From Saccoglossus kowalevskii (Eukaryota; Hemichordata; Enteropneusta; Harrimaniidae): a stretch of 27,709 nucleotides of DNA. A program made the position numbers and the translations under genes. Under the pieces are notes generated by a model that was not told where the DNA came from, made no database searches, and saw only the letters and a program-made list of their open reading frames with translations. Location: the NCBI RefSeq assembly GCF_000003605.2, contig NW_003128371.1, forward strand, positions 200,710-228,418. The letters run 5' to 3'. Numbering within the stretch: position 1 is the stretch's first letter; each line of letters starts with the position of its first letter. Shown one piece after another: positions 1-10,593 of the stretch.

Positions 1-420
1 CAATTAAAATTTTATTCACGTTAGTTAAATTATCAGCCCCGCTGATTTTCAGAATCACGTGACGCTAAAACAAACACAATGTTCACAAAATATTAATAGT
101 AGGAAAATACAAGACAAGAGCTTTCTAAACATATATAGATTGTATGGTTTCTTGTAAAATTTATTCTGATTATAGGTGTTTACATTTTTCATGCAAAAAA
201 ACTATCCTGCTACCTTAAACGGTAATGTACATATTCTGAAAACTTACCTTTAACAGCTAGAATTACAAATGCATTTGGTAACTGACCAACCATCTACCGG
301 TGTAGAAATGAAGTATTCATGATCATTACAGTGCATTTAATTATATATGGGGGTCGAATATTACATACAGAGAATAACGCAGTATTTACTCAGTGTCAAT
401 GTTTATATTTATTGTTTTAG
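1..420 (+). other. Intron of the ZCCHC14-like gene (left part, truncated by window edge)
   Basis: No coding segment is seen. The stretch ends in the acceptor of the 421 exon. It contains an E-box palindrome, TCACGTGA at 55-62, of the USF/TFE type; whether it is used is unknown. Confidence 0.4.
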
Positions 421-480
421 ACTCTGAAATCACCTTCCTAGGACCTTCATCTTTGTCACCAGAGCCATCAGTTGCCCCAG
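421..480 (+). CDS. ZCCHC14: ZCCHC14-like exon A (internal, first in window)
   Basis: A T-rich tract ending in TTTTAG precedes the exon and CCCCAG/GTGAGT ends it. Only one frame is open: two bases of a split codon, then SEITFLGPSSLSPEPSVAP, then one base carried to the next exon. The other two frames stop within the first 21 bases. The acceptor shows that this is not the first exon of the gene. Confidence 0.72.
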
Positions 481-3400
481 GTGAGTCTGACATTCACATT
501 TCATGTTTTCTTATAATTACTTTATAACTTGGACTTTGAGTACCTTTGATATCTTTAGCATGTTTAATATGTTTAATGATTATCTGAGTGGCAAATGAAA
601 GTTCAGCTTCTGAGTTATGATTCTCCTAATTGGTAAAATAAATTTCATTCATTCATTCATTCATTCATTCATTCATTCATTCATTCATTCATTCATATTG
701 AAAATCTTTTTCTTTTCTACTTTTCAGTCACTACATGTAGTACATTAGCGGGACCCGCTATCAATAAGGTTTCGTCGAATACATCTAATGGAAGGTGAGA
801 CTATTTTTAGTTTCTGTCTATTCGTCTGACATCATTTTAATTATTCACATGCCTGCACTGAAGTCAGAACATTAGCACAATGATTTTGACATATAAAAAT
901 GTTTTGGTAAAAATCCATGCTTATAATTACCTAATTTGCATGATAATTAGCTAATTTTTACCTGTTCCATGTCTGTTCCATGTCATGTTCTGGGCTAATG
1001 CACGGATTTGATTAGGTTTTTGGTAACAATCCATGCATATTAATTGTCTAATTTGCACGATAATTAGCTAATTATTAGCTGTTCCATGACTGTTCACTGA
1101 TATCTAAAGAAGCATTCATTGAATTATGATGAAACTTGGTACATAGATGCTCTGAACTAATGCACAGATTTGATTAATTACGGGTAAAAATCTGTGCATA
1201 TTAATTACTAATTTGCATAATAATTAGTACATTTTCGGCTTTTCCACTGATATCTCAAGTACTAATCATCACTTTTCAATACAACTTGCTACATAGCATA
1301 GATCCTCTAGGATATGCAGAGAAATGATTAGTTTTGGAGTGAATAATTGTGCATATTTATTATCTAATTTTCATAATTAACCAATTTTCAACTTTCACAC
1401 TGATATCTAAAGTACAAACCTGATTAGTTTTTGGTAAAAATATGTTTATTTAGCATAATAATTCATAATTTTCAGTAGAATTAGTGTAAAAAAAAATTTT
1501 TGTAGAAATTTTATTTATAACTCCTGGATTATACTGTAGAATGTGAATTTTCGCTGCCATGATTTGGAAATTTTGTGGCACTGGTGTCATAGGACAAAAT
1601 TTCACGATTCATACTAACTCTTGAAATTTCTAAAAATTTCTTTCTCTCAAAAATATAAAACAGTTTACTGTATATATGTTTGTAATGTGATATTATGATA
1701 TCATCACTATGGATTCAAGTATATTTGCAAAGATATATAAATGAATTACTTTTAAATATTTGTTACTAATATTTGTCTTCATCTTTCAAATTGTTTTCTT
1801 CCTAGGCCAACATTCACACAAGGTCAGCCACCATTGCCTGTATCTCCATTACCCTCGCCTCTATCTTCCCACATACCTCCTGCTCCAACAGCGCTGCCTT
1901 TGACAAGACCTCCTTTACCTGGTGCATGGGTTCCGCCAGCATCGCCACCAGTCAATCTTTCCACTGAGCCACATTTCATGTGTGTTCAAAAATGGTTGAA
2001 GGATTTGCGGTTACACAAGTACTATCCATTCTTCAAAGACTTAACCATGGAGCAGGTGAGTGATTCTGTACCTTTACCATGCCATTATCCTGCATTAACA
2101 GGAATTCTGTACATATATTGTGCTGTTTAAGTCAATTTTCTCACTTGTTGGCAGTCGTAAGCAATATACTGGATGCAAATTACAATACTGCTTCAATGGA
2201 GTTCAAAAGTTTAGAAAAGTGGCAACCGCACTATGCACAAAAATGTGTACATAGTATGAATGTACAGTAACTGCATTTGACTTACAAATGTTGCATTGAT
2301 CTATCACCTTTGAAACATTCAGATTTAGGGGTTGCGTGAATGTATTCTGATTGTTGCATGATTGCTGAGCTGGCAGTCACTTTCTATTCTCACTTGATGT
2401 CAATGAGTATATTTAGTCCCCGTTCGGACATAGTCCGAAAATGGGGACTTGTGCGTCCAACCGTTCGTGCGTGCGTCCTGTATTTTAGAAATGCCTGGAG
2501 CAATCACAATCATACTTCATATATACATCATACATGATATTATAAATATGCACATCAATTTGTTTCACGATCTGATTCAAGATGGCCGAATGGCGGCCAT
2601 TTTTGTTCTAAAAATCATCAAAATCAAGCATTTCTCAGCTGTTTACAGATGGATTTTGTTCAAATTTGGTATATACGTTGGCCGACTGGTGGCCATTTTG
2701 TTTTAATGAATGTGGTTCTAGTGCCATATCTCTGACTTGCTGTGACTGATTATGTTCAAATTTTAAATATTCATTATACATCATGTCATAGATATACAGA
2801 TATATTGGTTTGACGATCCTATTAAAAATGGCTGAATGGTGGCCATTTTTGTGCTTACGTTGGACATTATAGGACCTTGATGCACATCATAGGACCTTGA
2901 TGCACATCATTTTGTTTTCGTATAAGATTCAAAATGGCCGACTGGTGGCCATTTTGTTTTAATGAATGTGGTTCTAGTGCCATATCTCTGACTTGCTGTG
3001 ACTGATTATGTTCAAATTTTAAATATTCATTATACATCATGTCATAGATATACAGATATATTGGTTTGACGATCCTATCAAAAATGGCTGAATGGTGGCC
3101 ATTTTTGTGCTTAAAAAATCATCAAAATCAAGCATTTCTCGGCTGTTTACAGATGGATTTTGTTTAAACTTTGTATATATGTTTGACAAAATGGCTGATT
3201 TTGTTTTAATTAATGCTGTTCCAGAGCAATATCTCTCAATACTTGTTTGACGATCAGATACAAATGTCAATCATTTAAATGTTAAACAATCATATTCCTG
3301 ACATGTTTATATTCCAGCTATATTACTATAAACAAAACTATATATCTTAAATTCGATAACTAATGGGAACTGTGCCATGCATGGCTTGTTTTGTTAGATT

Positions 3401-6400
3401 TTACAGCTGCGTGAAGAGGATCTGGAGAGCTGGAAAATAACTACAGGAGCTAAAAATAAACTATTATCAAATTTGAAAAAATTGAGGTAATGTTTTTTAT
3501 GTCTTTATTGTTTGCTTGATTATTTTTGCAGTTCCTCTTCAGTTGTGTTAATTTTATGTCAATGCCTTTTAATATTCATTAGTTTTCGGTGTCAGATGTA
3601 TAAAAATGCACGTTATGTATCAATGGTCATGTGATAAATGACTTTGTTGAAGGGTGGTGGTCATTGCACCACATGTGCGTGAAATATGGGTCTCATATGA
3701 ATAAAGATGGCGACTTTGGCTGTTGCACAGAGTACAAACTGAGACATTACCAAGCTTTAATTAGATAATTATATTGTTGGAAGGTATCAATGTAATCATC
3801 TGCGATAATTAGTGCATGTCTTGCCCAGATCAAAGCTCATACTTGTAATTTCCATTAGAAGAGTACATGCATGGCACGATAACCACTATGCTTTAAGTAC
3901 TAGTACATTGAATCAAAGTTACTGAAGTATCTTGAGGTGTGAGTCTGAAATGTGTAAACCATCTTTCTCTGTCTCTTACAGGATTCAGGCTAAAGGCTTT
4001 AATGGAATCATACCACAGGCGTCTGTTATGTATATGTCACCTACAAATCATCCTACGACATACCTTGCTTCATCTGCAACGCATACTGCACCTATTCAGA
4101 GCCTCTTTTATATGTCTCAACATATATGCACCAGTGAATGCTCTTGTTCTGATTGCTCATCGTCGCCGTCTAGTCCCAGAGAGAGCTCTGATGAGAACGA
4201 GAAAGGTATTAAGTAATTTAAAATGATCCAAACTCACCAGAACCACCAATGTTGATAGTAATTCAACATTTTCATGTTTGTCTAAATTTTAGATCTATTT
4301 TTTAATTTTTTTCTCCATATCTTTTGAATAGGCCTGTACTCCAATTTGTACTCAAACTTAATTTGTTTGTTTTTTAATTTTTATCCTCTAAAACCTATTC
4401 TAGCACAAAAATGGAACTTTTAAGAAGATTAGTACTCATTTGGTGTGACTGAGAAAGGTTGATCATTTTGCATTTAGCTTTGTGGCTTACTTACAGATCT
4501 ATAGTTTAACTTTATATAACCATATAGATGTACTAGAAGTTAAAATTTTCTCTTTTTTTGTACGGTCTAGTTTGAACTTCTTGTTTCAGATGATTACTTT
4601 TTACTATTCTTACCTTTGGATGGATGTGACATCTACAAAAAATGACTCATCAAATTATATTTTTCACCATATACATGTATATTATTACTTTCATAGATTC
4701 CGAGGCAAGTGAAAGCTCCCTTGTTTCACTACCTGATTCCAACCCACCTATCAAGAAAGTATTGACAACATCAGTTGCTACTCAACACGGTTCAGAACCA
4801 ATCAACAGAGATTTTGCACAAAATGTTGCGAACCGGATTAACAGATCATGTGCGGCTACCCCATCTTACAGTAATGTTGTCAAATCTCTATCCATGGAGC
4901 GCATCGATTCAAGATCACCAATAGTCCCTGTGAGTCACTCGCATTCTACTCCTTCTTCACCTGCATCAGAAACCACAATCCGGCAGCCCAGACAGATGTC
5001 GCTACCATTACCACCACCAGGGAGCTATTACCCACCTATGAATCCAAACTTGGATGCCGCAAGTCCATTGAGATCTACTGCCATGGTGTTTACTCCAAAG
5101 TTGCCAACACAAGAAGAAGCAGCAGTGCCTCCAACAGGACCATACCCCAGAGAAGCCATTGTGCCACAGCAGATTAACATCCCTGTGAAATCCACAGGAA
5201 GTGCAGTAAATAATCCTAACATTGAAGCTGCAAAATATAAGACTTCTGTAGTTCTAGTTCCAAGTGCTTCTGCTAGTACAGCCATTGCCATGATGCCTCC
5301 ATCATCTGTGATGTCTATGCCTGCAGCAATGAGCACTACAGTTGTCACACCTGCTGTTGTTCACCCTGCATTTAGTAGTGTGCCAGTATGTAATGCAACT
5401 CAAATGGACCCTATCAATGTAAATCCTGCACCAATAGTAGCTCAAAGCAAAGTCACATGCTCTTCACCTAGAGGAGGAGGTGAGGGATTGCGGACCACAC
5501 CCCCACTGTTGCCGCCGCCGCCGCCTCATGTTCTCAATACTCCGGCTCAACCGCCAAGTAACACGTTCGGCAATGAACAACAAAACATAATGTACAACAA
5601 TAATATGCCTCCAAATTACGTGAATAATAGTCAAGGAACAAATTTTCCCAGTAACAACAGTACTAACTTTCCTGTTGCAACTAGCGGTACCACTTTTGCA
5701 AACACTCGAGGGTCAGTCATTTGTAATACGACTAACAGTATGGTTTGCACAACATGTGGCCATTCTTGTTCGGGTAATAATCCGATGACAAATAATTCTT
5801 CCAGTTTACCATTCTCTTTTAATACTGCATATTTACCTCCAGGATTCATGAATAATGCCATGCATTATCCTAATTTACTGCAAGCTAATCTTAGTAATTT
5901 AGTAGCCACCAATGGATACGTCAACCCCGCAATACAAACCACGCCTCGCTATCAAACAACGCCACTGCAGCAACATTCTGCTTATCCAAATGGCGTTGGG
6001 GAGTTTTTATATGGACATGGTAGCCATTATGGCATGATGGGGCACGGTGCTCCCCAGTTTGTATCTCCCGGACTTATAGCTCAGCATGGGAGTAATCATC
6101 ACCACATGGTAGGACACAAGAAACACTTGCCTGTGCAGCCTGTGTGTTATAACTGTGGAGCCGTGGGACACAGGTCATCAGATTGTAAAGAAACATCTTT
6201 AGAATCACATCAAAGTAAGTATAAGTGTCTAATATCCGACATTTGATTAATAAAATATCATAAAATAATGTGTACAGTACATTAGATTTTATTTTCATCA
6301 AAACATACACGTAGTCATGCCATTACTTAACATTTGGATCTGTGATTTCATTATATATTGATATAATAGTAATCTTGAAAAACATCCTACTATAAAGAAT

Positions 6401-6807
6401 TTGTAATTTGGTAAAATGAAATTCACATTATATAAACAACTAATGTAAAAATGAAGAAAATCAGTGACCACAGCATTTTCATTCGGATCTCTAGTCACAG
6501 TCACATACATTTTTATATTTTTCTCTTGAAGATTTTTCTCTCTAGCAGGCAACAGATGGACTCAACTTGATTTAAGGAGATTCTATTTTGACTTACCGTT
6601 CCTACAAAATCAGTTCTGTTAAAAGGCACACTGTTGGATACCATATGAGGGGTGGGGTGTTCACATTAATGATTATATGAAATATGCAGTTTATGGATTT
6701 ATGAATTATGTTATATGTACTTGATGTAATATATTTGTTCTTTTACAGATCAATTCCGTCTGAAATATGCACCAGTGAGTGAACAATCTGATAACAGTGA
6801 ACAATAA
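421..6807 (+). CDS. ZCCHC14: ZCCHC14/ZCCHC2-like SAM and CCHC zinc-knuckle protein, 3' part of gene (7 exons, 5' partial)
   Basis: Seven exons (421-480, 728-794, 1806-2055, 3407-3486, 3982-4205, 4697-6214, 6749-6807) join in frame with GT-AG introns and encode the last 751 residues. The first exon here opens with an acceptor and two bases of a split codon, so the N-terminus lies to the left. Seen in order: a Pro/Ser-rich lead-in; a SAM domain at about residues 99-156 (WLKDLRLHKYYPFFKDLT at its start); a Cys cluster at 201-210; a long P/S/T/N-rich low-complexity region; CTTCGHSC at 577-584; a zinc knuckle C710-C713-H718-C723; and the tail FRLKYAPVSEQSDNSEQ. This SAM plus single CCHC layout is that of vertebrate ZCCHC14 and ZCCHC2. 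In those proteins the SAM domain reads CNGGN-type RNA loops and the protein recruits TENT4 poly(A) polymerases to stabilise RNA by mixed tailing. Applying that role here is inference. Invertebrates may have one gene for both vertebrate paralogues, so the symbol is provisional. Confidence 0.85.
644..696 (+). repeat. (ATTC)n microsatellite
   Basis: About 13 uninterrupted ATTC units lie in the intron between exons A and B. The bases just before (CTAATTGGTAAAATAAATTT) include AATAAA and resemble the 3' end of a non-LTR retroelement, so the array may be an expanded element tail. That origin is inference. Confidence 0.9.
728..794 (+). CDS. ZCCHC14: ZCCHC14-like exon B
   Basis: The acceptor is TTTTTCTTTTCTACTTTTCAG and the donor is GGAAG/GTGAGA. 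The carried G plus TC makes Val, followed by TTCSTLAGPAINKVSSNTSNG and two bases of an Arg codon finished by the next exon. Phases agree on both sides. This is a low-complexity linker, so support comes mainly from splice sites and phase. Confidence 0.7.
870..1460 (+). repeat. Degenerate tandem repeat, period about 155 bp, in the exon B-C intron
   Basis: A block of the type GGTAAAAATCCATGC, then AATTACCTAATTTGCAT, then ATAATTAGCTAATTTT recurs near 905, 1020, 1185, 1340 and, partially, 1432. Between blocks lies a less conserved stretch with CACTGATATCTAAAG and GATTTGATTA. Copies are diverged and have no open frame. This fills most of the intron. Confidence 0.6.
1806..2055 (+). CDS. ZCCHC14: ZCCHC14-like exon C: Pro-rich linker and first half of SAM domain
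   Basis: The acceptor is TTGTTTTCTTCCTAG and the donor GAGCAG/GTGAGT. The exon gives 83 codons after the split Arg. The first ~55 are a Pro/Ser/Leu-rich stretch (for example LPVSPLPSPLSSHIPPAP). The last 27 start the SAM domain at FMCVQKWLKDLRLHKYYPFF and end exactly at a codon boundary (phase 0). The reading frame runs on into the intron to a stop at 2128-2130, which is only readthrough. Confidence 0.85.
2415..3270 (+). repeat. Interspersed repeat family marked by GGCC-palindromes, with internal duplication, in the exon C-D intron
   Basis: The block begins near AGTCCCCGTTCGGACATAG...GGGGACT. It then alternates a TTTGTTCAAATTTGGTATA-type module with an inverted-repeat module AAAATGGCCGACTGGTGGCC followed by ATTTT. 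Positions 2681-2857 are duplicated almost exactly at 2937-3113 (offset 256). The flanking AAAATCATCAAAATCAAGC module at about 2610 recurs near 3115. Related modules occur inverted at 14080-14830, so this is a dispersed family. The two open frames across it come from the repeat and are not genes. Confidence 0.7.
3407..3486 (+). CDS. ZCCHC14: ZCCHC14-like exon D: second half of SAM domain
   Basis: The acceptor TTTTACAG is followed by 26 codons, LREEDLESWKITTG then AKNKLLSNLKKL, and two bases of an Arg codon; the donor is TTGAG/GTAATG. EEDLESW...GAKNKLL is the usual helix 3-5 signature of a SAM domain and continues the previous exon without a gap. Too short to stand out as an open frame by itself. 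Confidence 0.85.
3982..4205 (+). CDS. ZCCHC14: ZCCHC14-like exon E: end of SAM, Cys cluster, Ser/acidic stretch
   Basis: The acceptor is TCTCTGTCTCTTACAG and the donor GAAAG/GTATTA, the weakest donor of the gene. It gives 74 full codons. It ends with CTSECSCSDCSSSPSSPRES, a tight cluster of four cysteines (residues 201, 205, 207, 210) followed by a Ser and acidic run. The ATG upstream at 3932 lies in the intron and is not a start. Confidence 0.8.
4697..6214 (+). CDS. ZCCHC14: ZCCHC14-like exon F: long low-complexity exon with CCHC zinc knuckle
   Basis: The acceptor is TTACTTTCATAG and the donor CAAA/GTAAGT. It holds 505 codons with no stop. Composition is Pro, Ser, Thr and Asn rich, with a six-proline run from CCG repeats near 5511-5525 and NNSSS/NNNM stretches, as expected of a disordered scaffold. 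CTTCGHSC lies at 5746-5769. The zinc knuckle CYNCGAVGHRSSDC lies at 6145-6186, just before the donor. The ATG at 4642 is in the intron and should not be taken as the start. Readthrough past the donor adds ten residues and stops at 6244-6246, which would lose the conserved tail. Confidence 0.9.
6749..6807 (+). CDS. ZCCHC14: ZCCHC14-like terminal coding exon with stop codon
   Basis: The acceptor is TTTGTTCTTTTACAG. The carried A plus AT makes Asn, followed by QFRLKYAPVSEQSDNSEQ and TAA at 6805-6807. A short RLKYAP-type tail after the zinc knuckle is what I recall for ZCCHC14 proteins. A GTGAGT inside the exon at 6775 could act as a donor, but a normal stop follows and no further exon is needed. 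Confidence 0.8.
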
Positions 6808-6955
6808 CATGATGTACAACTGCGTGACGGCAGTCAACAATATCACACTTTGATAACAAAAACAATACCACAATGTACAACGCTGTTATGACAAAAACAA
6901 TAACAATAACACAATGTACATCGTTGTAATGACGGTAAACAATAACATTGCGGTA
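6798..6955 (+). repeat. Short degenerate tandem repeat overlapping the stop codon and 3'UTR start
   Basis: AACAATAACA-type starts recur at 6800, 6836, 6861, 6896 and 6938. Three of them are followed by ATGTACAAC or ATGTACATC and then a TGACGG/TGAC end, giving a period of roughly 35 bases. The first copy contains the TAA stop of the ZCCHC14-like protein. Confidence 0.6.
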
Positions 6956-9900
6956 TTGATAAGCACGCGCATGTGATATCCATGCTGGTATTTTTGATAA
7001 AACTTTAAAAGTGCAGAAAAAAACATTTTAAGATTTACTGATAGACAACTTTATAATAACGTTTTATGAGACCCAGCTTTATTGCATTTTAATTAACTGA
7101 TTTAGGATTTGTTTTTTGAGTGACTATGAGTCTATAAATATTTCTGCGAAAATAACAAAAAATGACAAAGTGTTAATAGAAATTTACTGAAATAGTTTAA
7201 CATTGTTGAACTTTACGAGTAGGAATTTCATAAAATGAATGTGTTGGAACTTATTTTTAATGTCACAATGCAAAATTTCTCATGCTTGTTTTAAACAGAG
7301 AGCGAGAGTATGACAAAAAACATTGTATCCCGGGTGTGCTATGTGGAGAAGCTCACACCTGATGACAGTGTTATTGCAGCTTTTTTAACTCTTATCAGTA
7401 TTGTTGGGTATAATTTTTTTAACAAAAATTTCTATAAAATTATGTCTGCCATTGTTAGGGATAAGAGGTTCTACCCATGTGCATTATCAGCCCTGTATTG
7501 TATGTATGGGCATTGTTTTAAATTTGTAGGATGCAATCAGCTTGTATGTCTGTACGTTTTTATGCCCGATTTGCATCAACAGCTTTAAATAATATCACCC
7601 ACATCGTTGGAAATGAAATGCGATGTGACCCAGAGTAAGAAAGTTGTTATTTTGATATCAGTGATAAAGAATACATGTATAGAAAAGCTGAATATTAAGT
7701 TAACATTATATGAAAAACTGAAGTGCACCTAACCATTATGAAATGCTGACATATATTACAAAAAATACATTAAGACGAGAATTTAATTGATGTAGCAGTA
7801 TTGCCAAACCATATTACATGTGTTAACACATCCAGCCTGTGCTGTTTTATAACCGCTTCACACTAGGACTATGCGTGTCCAAAAGAAATCACTGTTTTGC
7901 CGTGTTTAAATTCTTAGTATGTGTTAAATAATATTTTGTGAAAGACAGGATACTCCAGAGAACACATGATAAAAGTTTGAGAAATGACGTAATGATAATA
8001 ATTTTTTTTTATTTAGAGCACATTTCAAGGTAAAAGAATAACCTAAAGCACTTCATATTATCAATGCATATTGTCCACAGAGCTACATACTTTTTTGGGC
8101 AAAAACAAAACTGTTGGCACCTTGTTAATTTTCCTCTCTTTTGATATAGTTCAATTTTGTCAGATAAAAATTAAAAAGATTTGCTCAGAGAATATGGGGA
8201 TTCCAAATTATGATTCATTCATTGATTACATTAAGTCTTATACACTGCAACTAGTTGTTTAATATGTAGCAACCCAAGCATTGGCAGTAAATTGAAATAT
8301 CTGATAGTAATGAATAAAATTACAGAGCTGTCAGAAATTTTTCAAGTGATCAAATATTGTTAGTTAAGGATGACGTTACAGAGTAATTAAGTTACATTGG
8401 GTTTATTAATTATTTGCAAAAAAATAAACAAACAAACAAACAAAAGGAGATATGAACAAGTCAACAATAATTTTATTTAGGGCTAATGTTCCTTGAATTG
8501 CACTTAGCTTTATGTGTCGCAAGAACACACAAAACAATGTATATCATTCTTGTCTAAGTAAATCGTCTCATTTTTCCCATTCTCCATTTTCTCGTACAGC
8601 GTTGTACAGTTTTTTTTTTTTTGATGCACTTAATTGTAACAGACATACACTATTGCCTGGCTGAATTCGAGAGTAGGGATGGAAAGAACCCACACTAGCC
8701 ACAGGATAAAACAAGGTAGCTCTAGCATATCAGTCTTGCTGCTATTTTATTAACACATCATAATGTCATTCTGGGCAATATGGAAGCAAAAATACCTGAC
8801 ATTTATTTTAATCTGCCATGACATTAGTTTTATTAAGTGTATGTGTGTATGTTTGTGTGAGTGTGAGTAGATTCTGTGCCAAAATAATGCCTCATGGGAC
8901 AACTGCCTGTAGATACATATTTTTTAGTTGAACCTATCTGAAAAACATTGTTGGTATCAATATTTTACCAATGTTGTTGTGAACTTTATTACTCAAACTG
9001 TATGTCTATGCTGGGTTTCTGATATAATAGTGTCTTATGCGGCTGTGTATGTACCAGGTCATAATTATTTATAATATACAGGTAACAATTCTGTTGAGAC
9101 ATTTCATTACTCTTTTGTATAGTCTTTTCTAACCAAGATATCAATCAAAATATTCATATTAGTCAAAACATAAGCCATATCATGCTGCGGCTGTTTGGTT
9201 AAAAATTAGCGTTGAAATTCAAGAAAATTTTGAAATGTATTAGCAAATAAAAAAGAAAAAAAAAAATCTAGCAACCTATTGCATTCTGGGTACATCTGAC
9301 CTTTGACATGTGCATTCACAATAATTCCCTGGAAATGATGTAATTTGTGTAGTTAGAATCTTTGAATACAAGATATTGTCTACTTTCAATCATTTATATC
9401 ACTATTCTGACATTGTGGACTTCCAAGAACATTGGAGTTATTTTAAATTAACAGCCACATCAGGTAGAACAGTTTATATGCAATATATTTTGACCTAGTG
9501 CATCCATCCTAAGATGCATGTTAATCGCAGAACAATGTTAAAGTTAAAAAAAAAATTACATCACCACTCAAGAAACTGTTTTGATCTTTCATATTTATAC
9601 TTGATTTCACATTGTGTTACAGTGTTTCAACAAATCTCAGTGTATATGAAATATATAATTTGTATCAAATTTTTCAGATGAAATTAAAAAAAAAACATTT
9701 GCTTTTGACTTTAATAGATGAATATTTGCTCCCAAACCATTTTTTGGTGAAAAATGTTTTCATTGTATAGAGATCTTAACTTAAAAAAAATGTACATAAT
9801 TTATGAAGATTATTTTTTGTTTGTTTGATGCCTTTTTTGTTCATTTACAGTATTATTATGAAGTGGCAGTGTTATGAATTTCAATACTTACAGAAACAAA

Positions 9901-10391
9901 AATACAATACATTATTAAGAAAAGTTGACAAAGTATATTTCTAGTAAGGAAAAAAAGAACTTATAATTTTATTCAGCTAACTGTTAAGTGATTACAAAAA
10001 AAAATCATTAAAAAGATCTACAAAAATGGATTCATGTGTAGTGTCTCTTTATTATCTTACATGTGATAAAAGTGAAGGTGAGGTATAAAGGTTATCATGT
10101 CTGTCAGTTGTTGTTGAGTTTCTTGTGTCCAATATAACCCAGATAATTGTTGTCAAATATTTTTCAAACATGGTTACATTATCAAGCAATATATAATCTT
10201 TATTCAGTTCATATATTGCAGATATTGCAGGTATTTTAGTTATTTGACATTTCACCCCTGATAAAATTCTCATCTTGTACCATAATATTCAAGATTCATG
10301 TGACAAACTCGGATTTCAATAGATGGTGCCCTCTTTAGACCTAAATGCAACCCAACTGCAATCTTTTTGCCCCTGTACATTATATGTAGCG
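6808..10391. other. 3'UTR and/or intergenic DNA after the ZCCHC14-like gene
   Basis: No supported gene. AATAAA poly(A)-signal candidates exist, for example 8313-8318, but none can be chosen without transcript data. A (CAAA)n run lies at 8426-8445 and a T13 run at 8610-8622. Pumilio-type octamers TGTAGATA (8909-8916) and TGTACATA (near 9790) match UGUANAUA and would matter only if the 3'UTR extends that far. Open frames at 7310-7588 and 8071-8262 have no recognisable protein features and AT-biased composition. Confidence 0.5.
10309..10342 (-). repeat. Short shared element, copy 1 (AGAGGGCACCAT type)
   Basis: On the minus strand this reads GGTCTAAAGAGGGCACCATC and then TATTGAAATCC. It matches the plus-strand sequence at 13597-13632 with only a few differences. 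Flanks differ, so it looks like a fragment of a dispersed repeat. Confidence 0.5.
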
Positions 10392-10593
10392 TACTATAAA
10401 ATACTTTATTTTAGCTGGAATTAATTTTTGCTGGAAAAACTTTTTGGGTGTTTTGTATGAAATTTATTTTCACTGATTTGTGATGTGTTGAATGTAAAAT
10501 ATAGGAAAAAGGACTTTTCGCTGGATTTTATTTTTACTGAATCATTCCTTCAGCGAAAATCAATTCCAAGCGAAAATAAAGCATTCTACAGTA
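10392..10593. mobile_element. Foldback MITE, copy 1
   Basis: An about 200-bp element whose ends are inverted copies of each other. The left end is TACTATAAAATACTTTATTT; the right end, read on the minus strand, is TACTGTAGAATGCTTTATTT. Internal CAGCGAAAAT and TTTTGCTGG-type segments continue the symmetry. Two further copies with the same interior (GTTTTGTATGGAATTTATTT type, TGATGAGTTGAATG type) lie at 12833-13040 and 24048-24242. The terminal TA fits a TA target duplication, as for mariner-like MITEs. No coding capacity. Confidence 0.8.

Noticed and set aside
4642-4696. ATG at 4642 as start of a 534-residue protein
   Set aside because: The segment before 4697 is AT-rich intron ending in a good acceptor (TTACTTTCATAG), and the phase joins exactly to exon E. 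The real protein starts left of the window.
5028-5348. Minus-strand frame opposite exon F
   Set aside because: Shadow of the long coding exon on the other strand; the same holds for 5631-5861 and 6074-6310.
6771-6780. Splice donor GTGAGT inside the last ZCCHC14-like exon
   Set aside because: The frame reaches a natural stop 30 bases later after a plausible conserved tail, and no matching downstream exon was seen.
7310-7588. 92-residue open frame after the ZCCHC14-like gene
   Set aside because: Hydrophobic, AT-biased composition, no family motif and no splice context. It is more likely a chance frame in 3'UTR or intergenic DNA.
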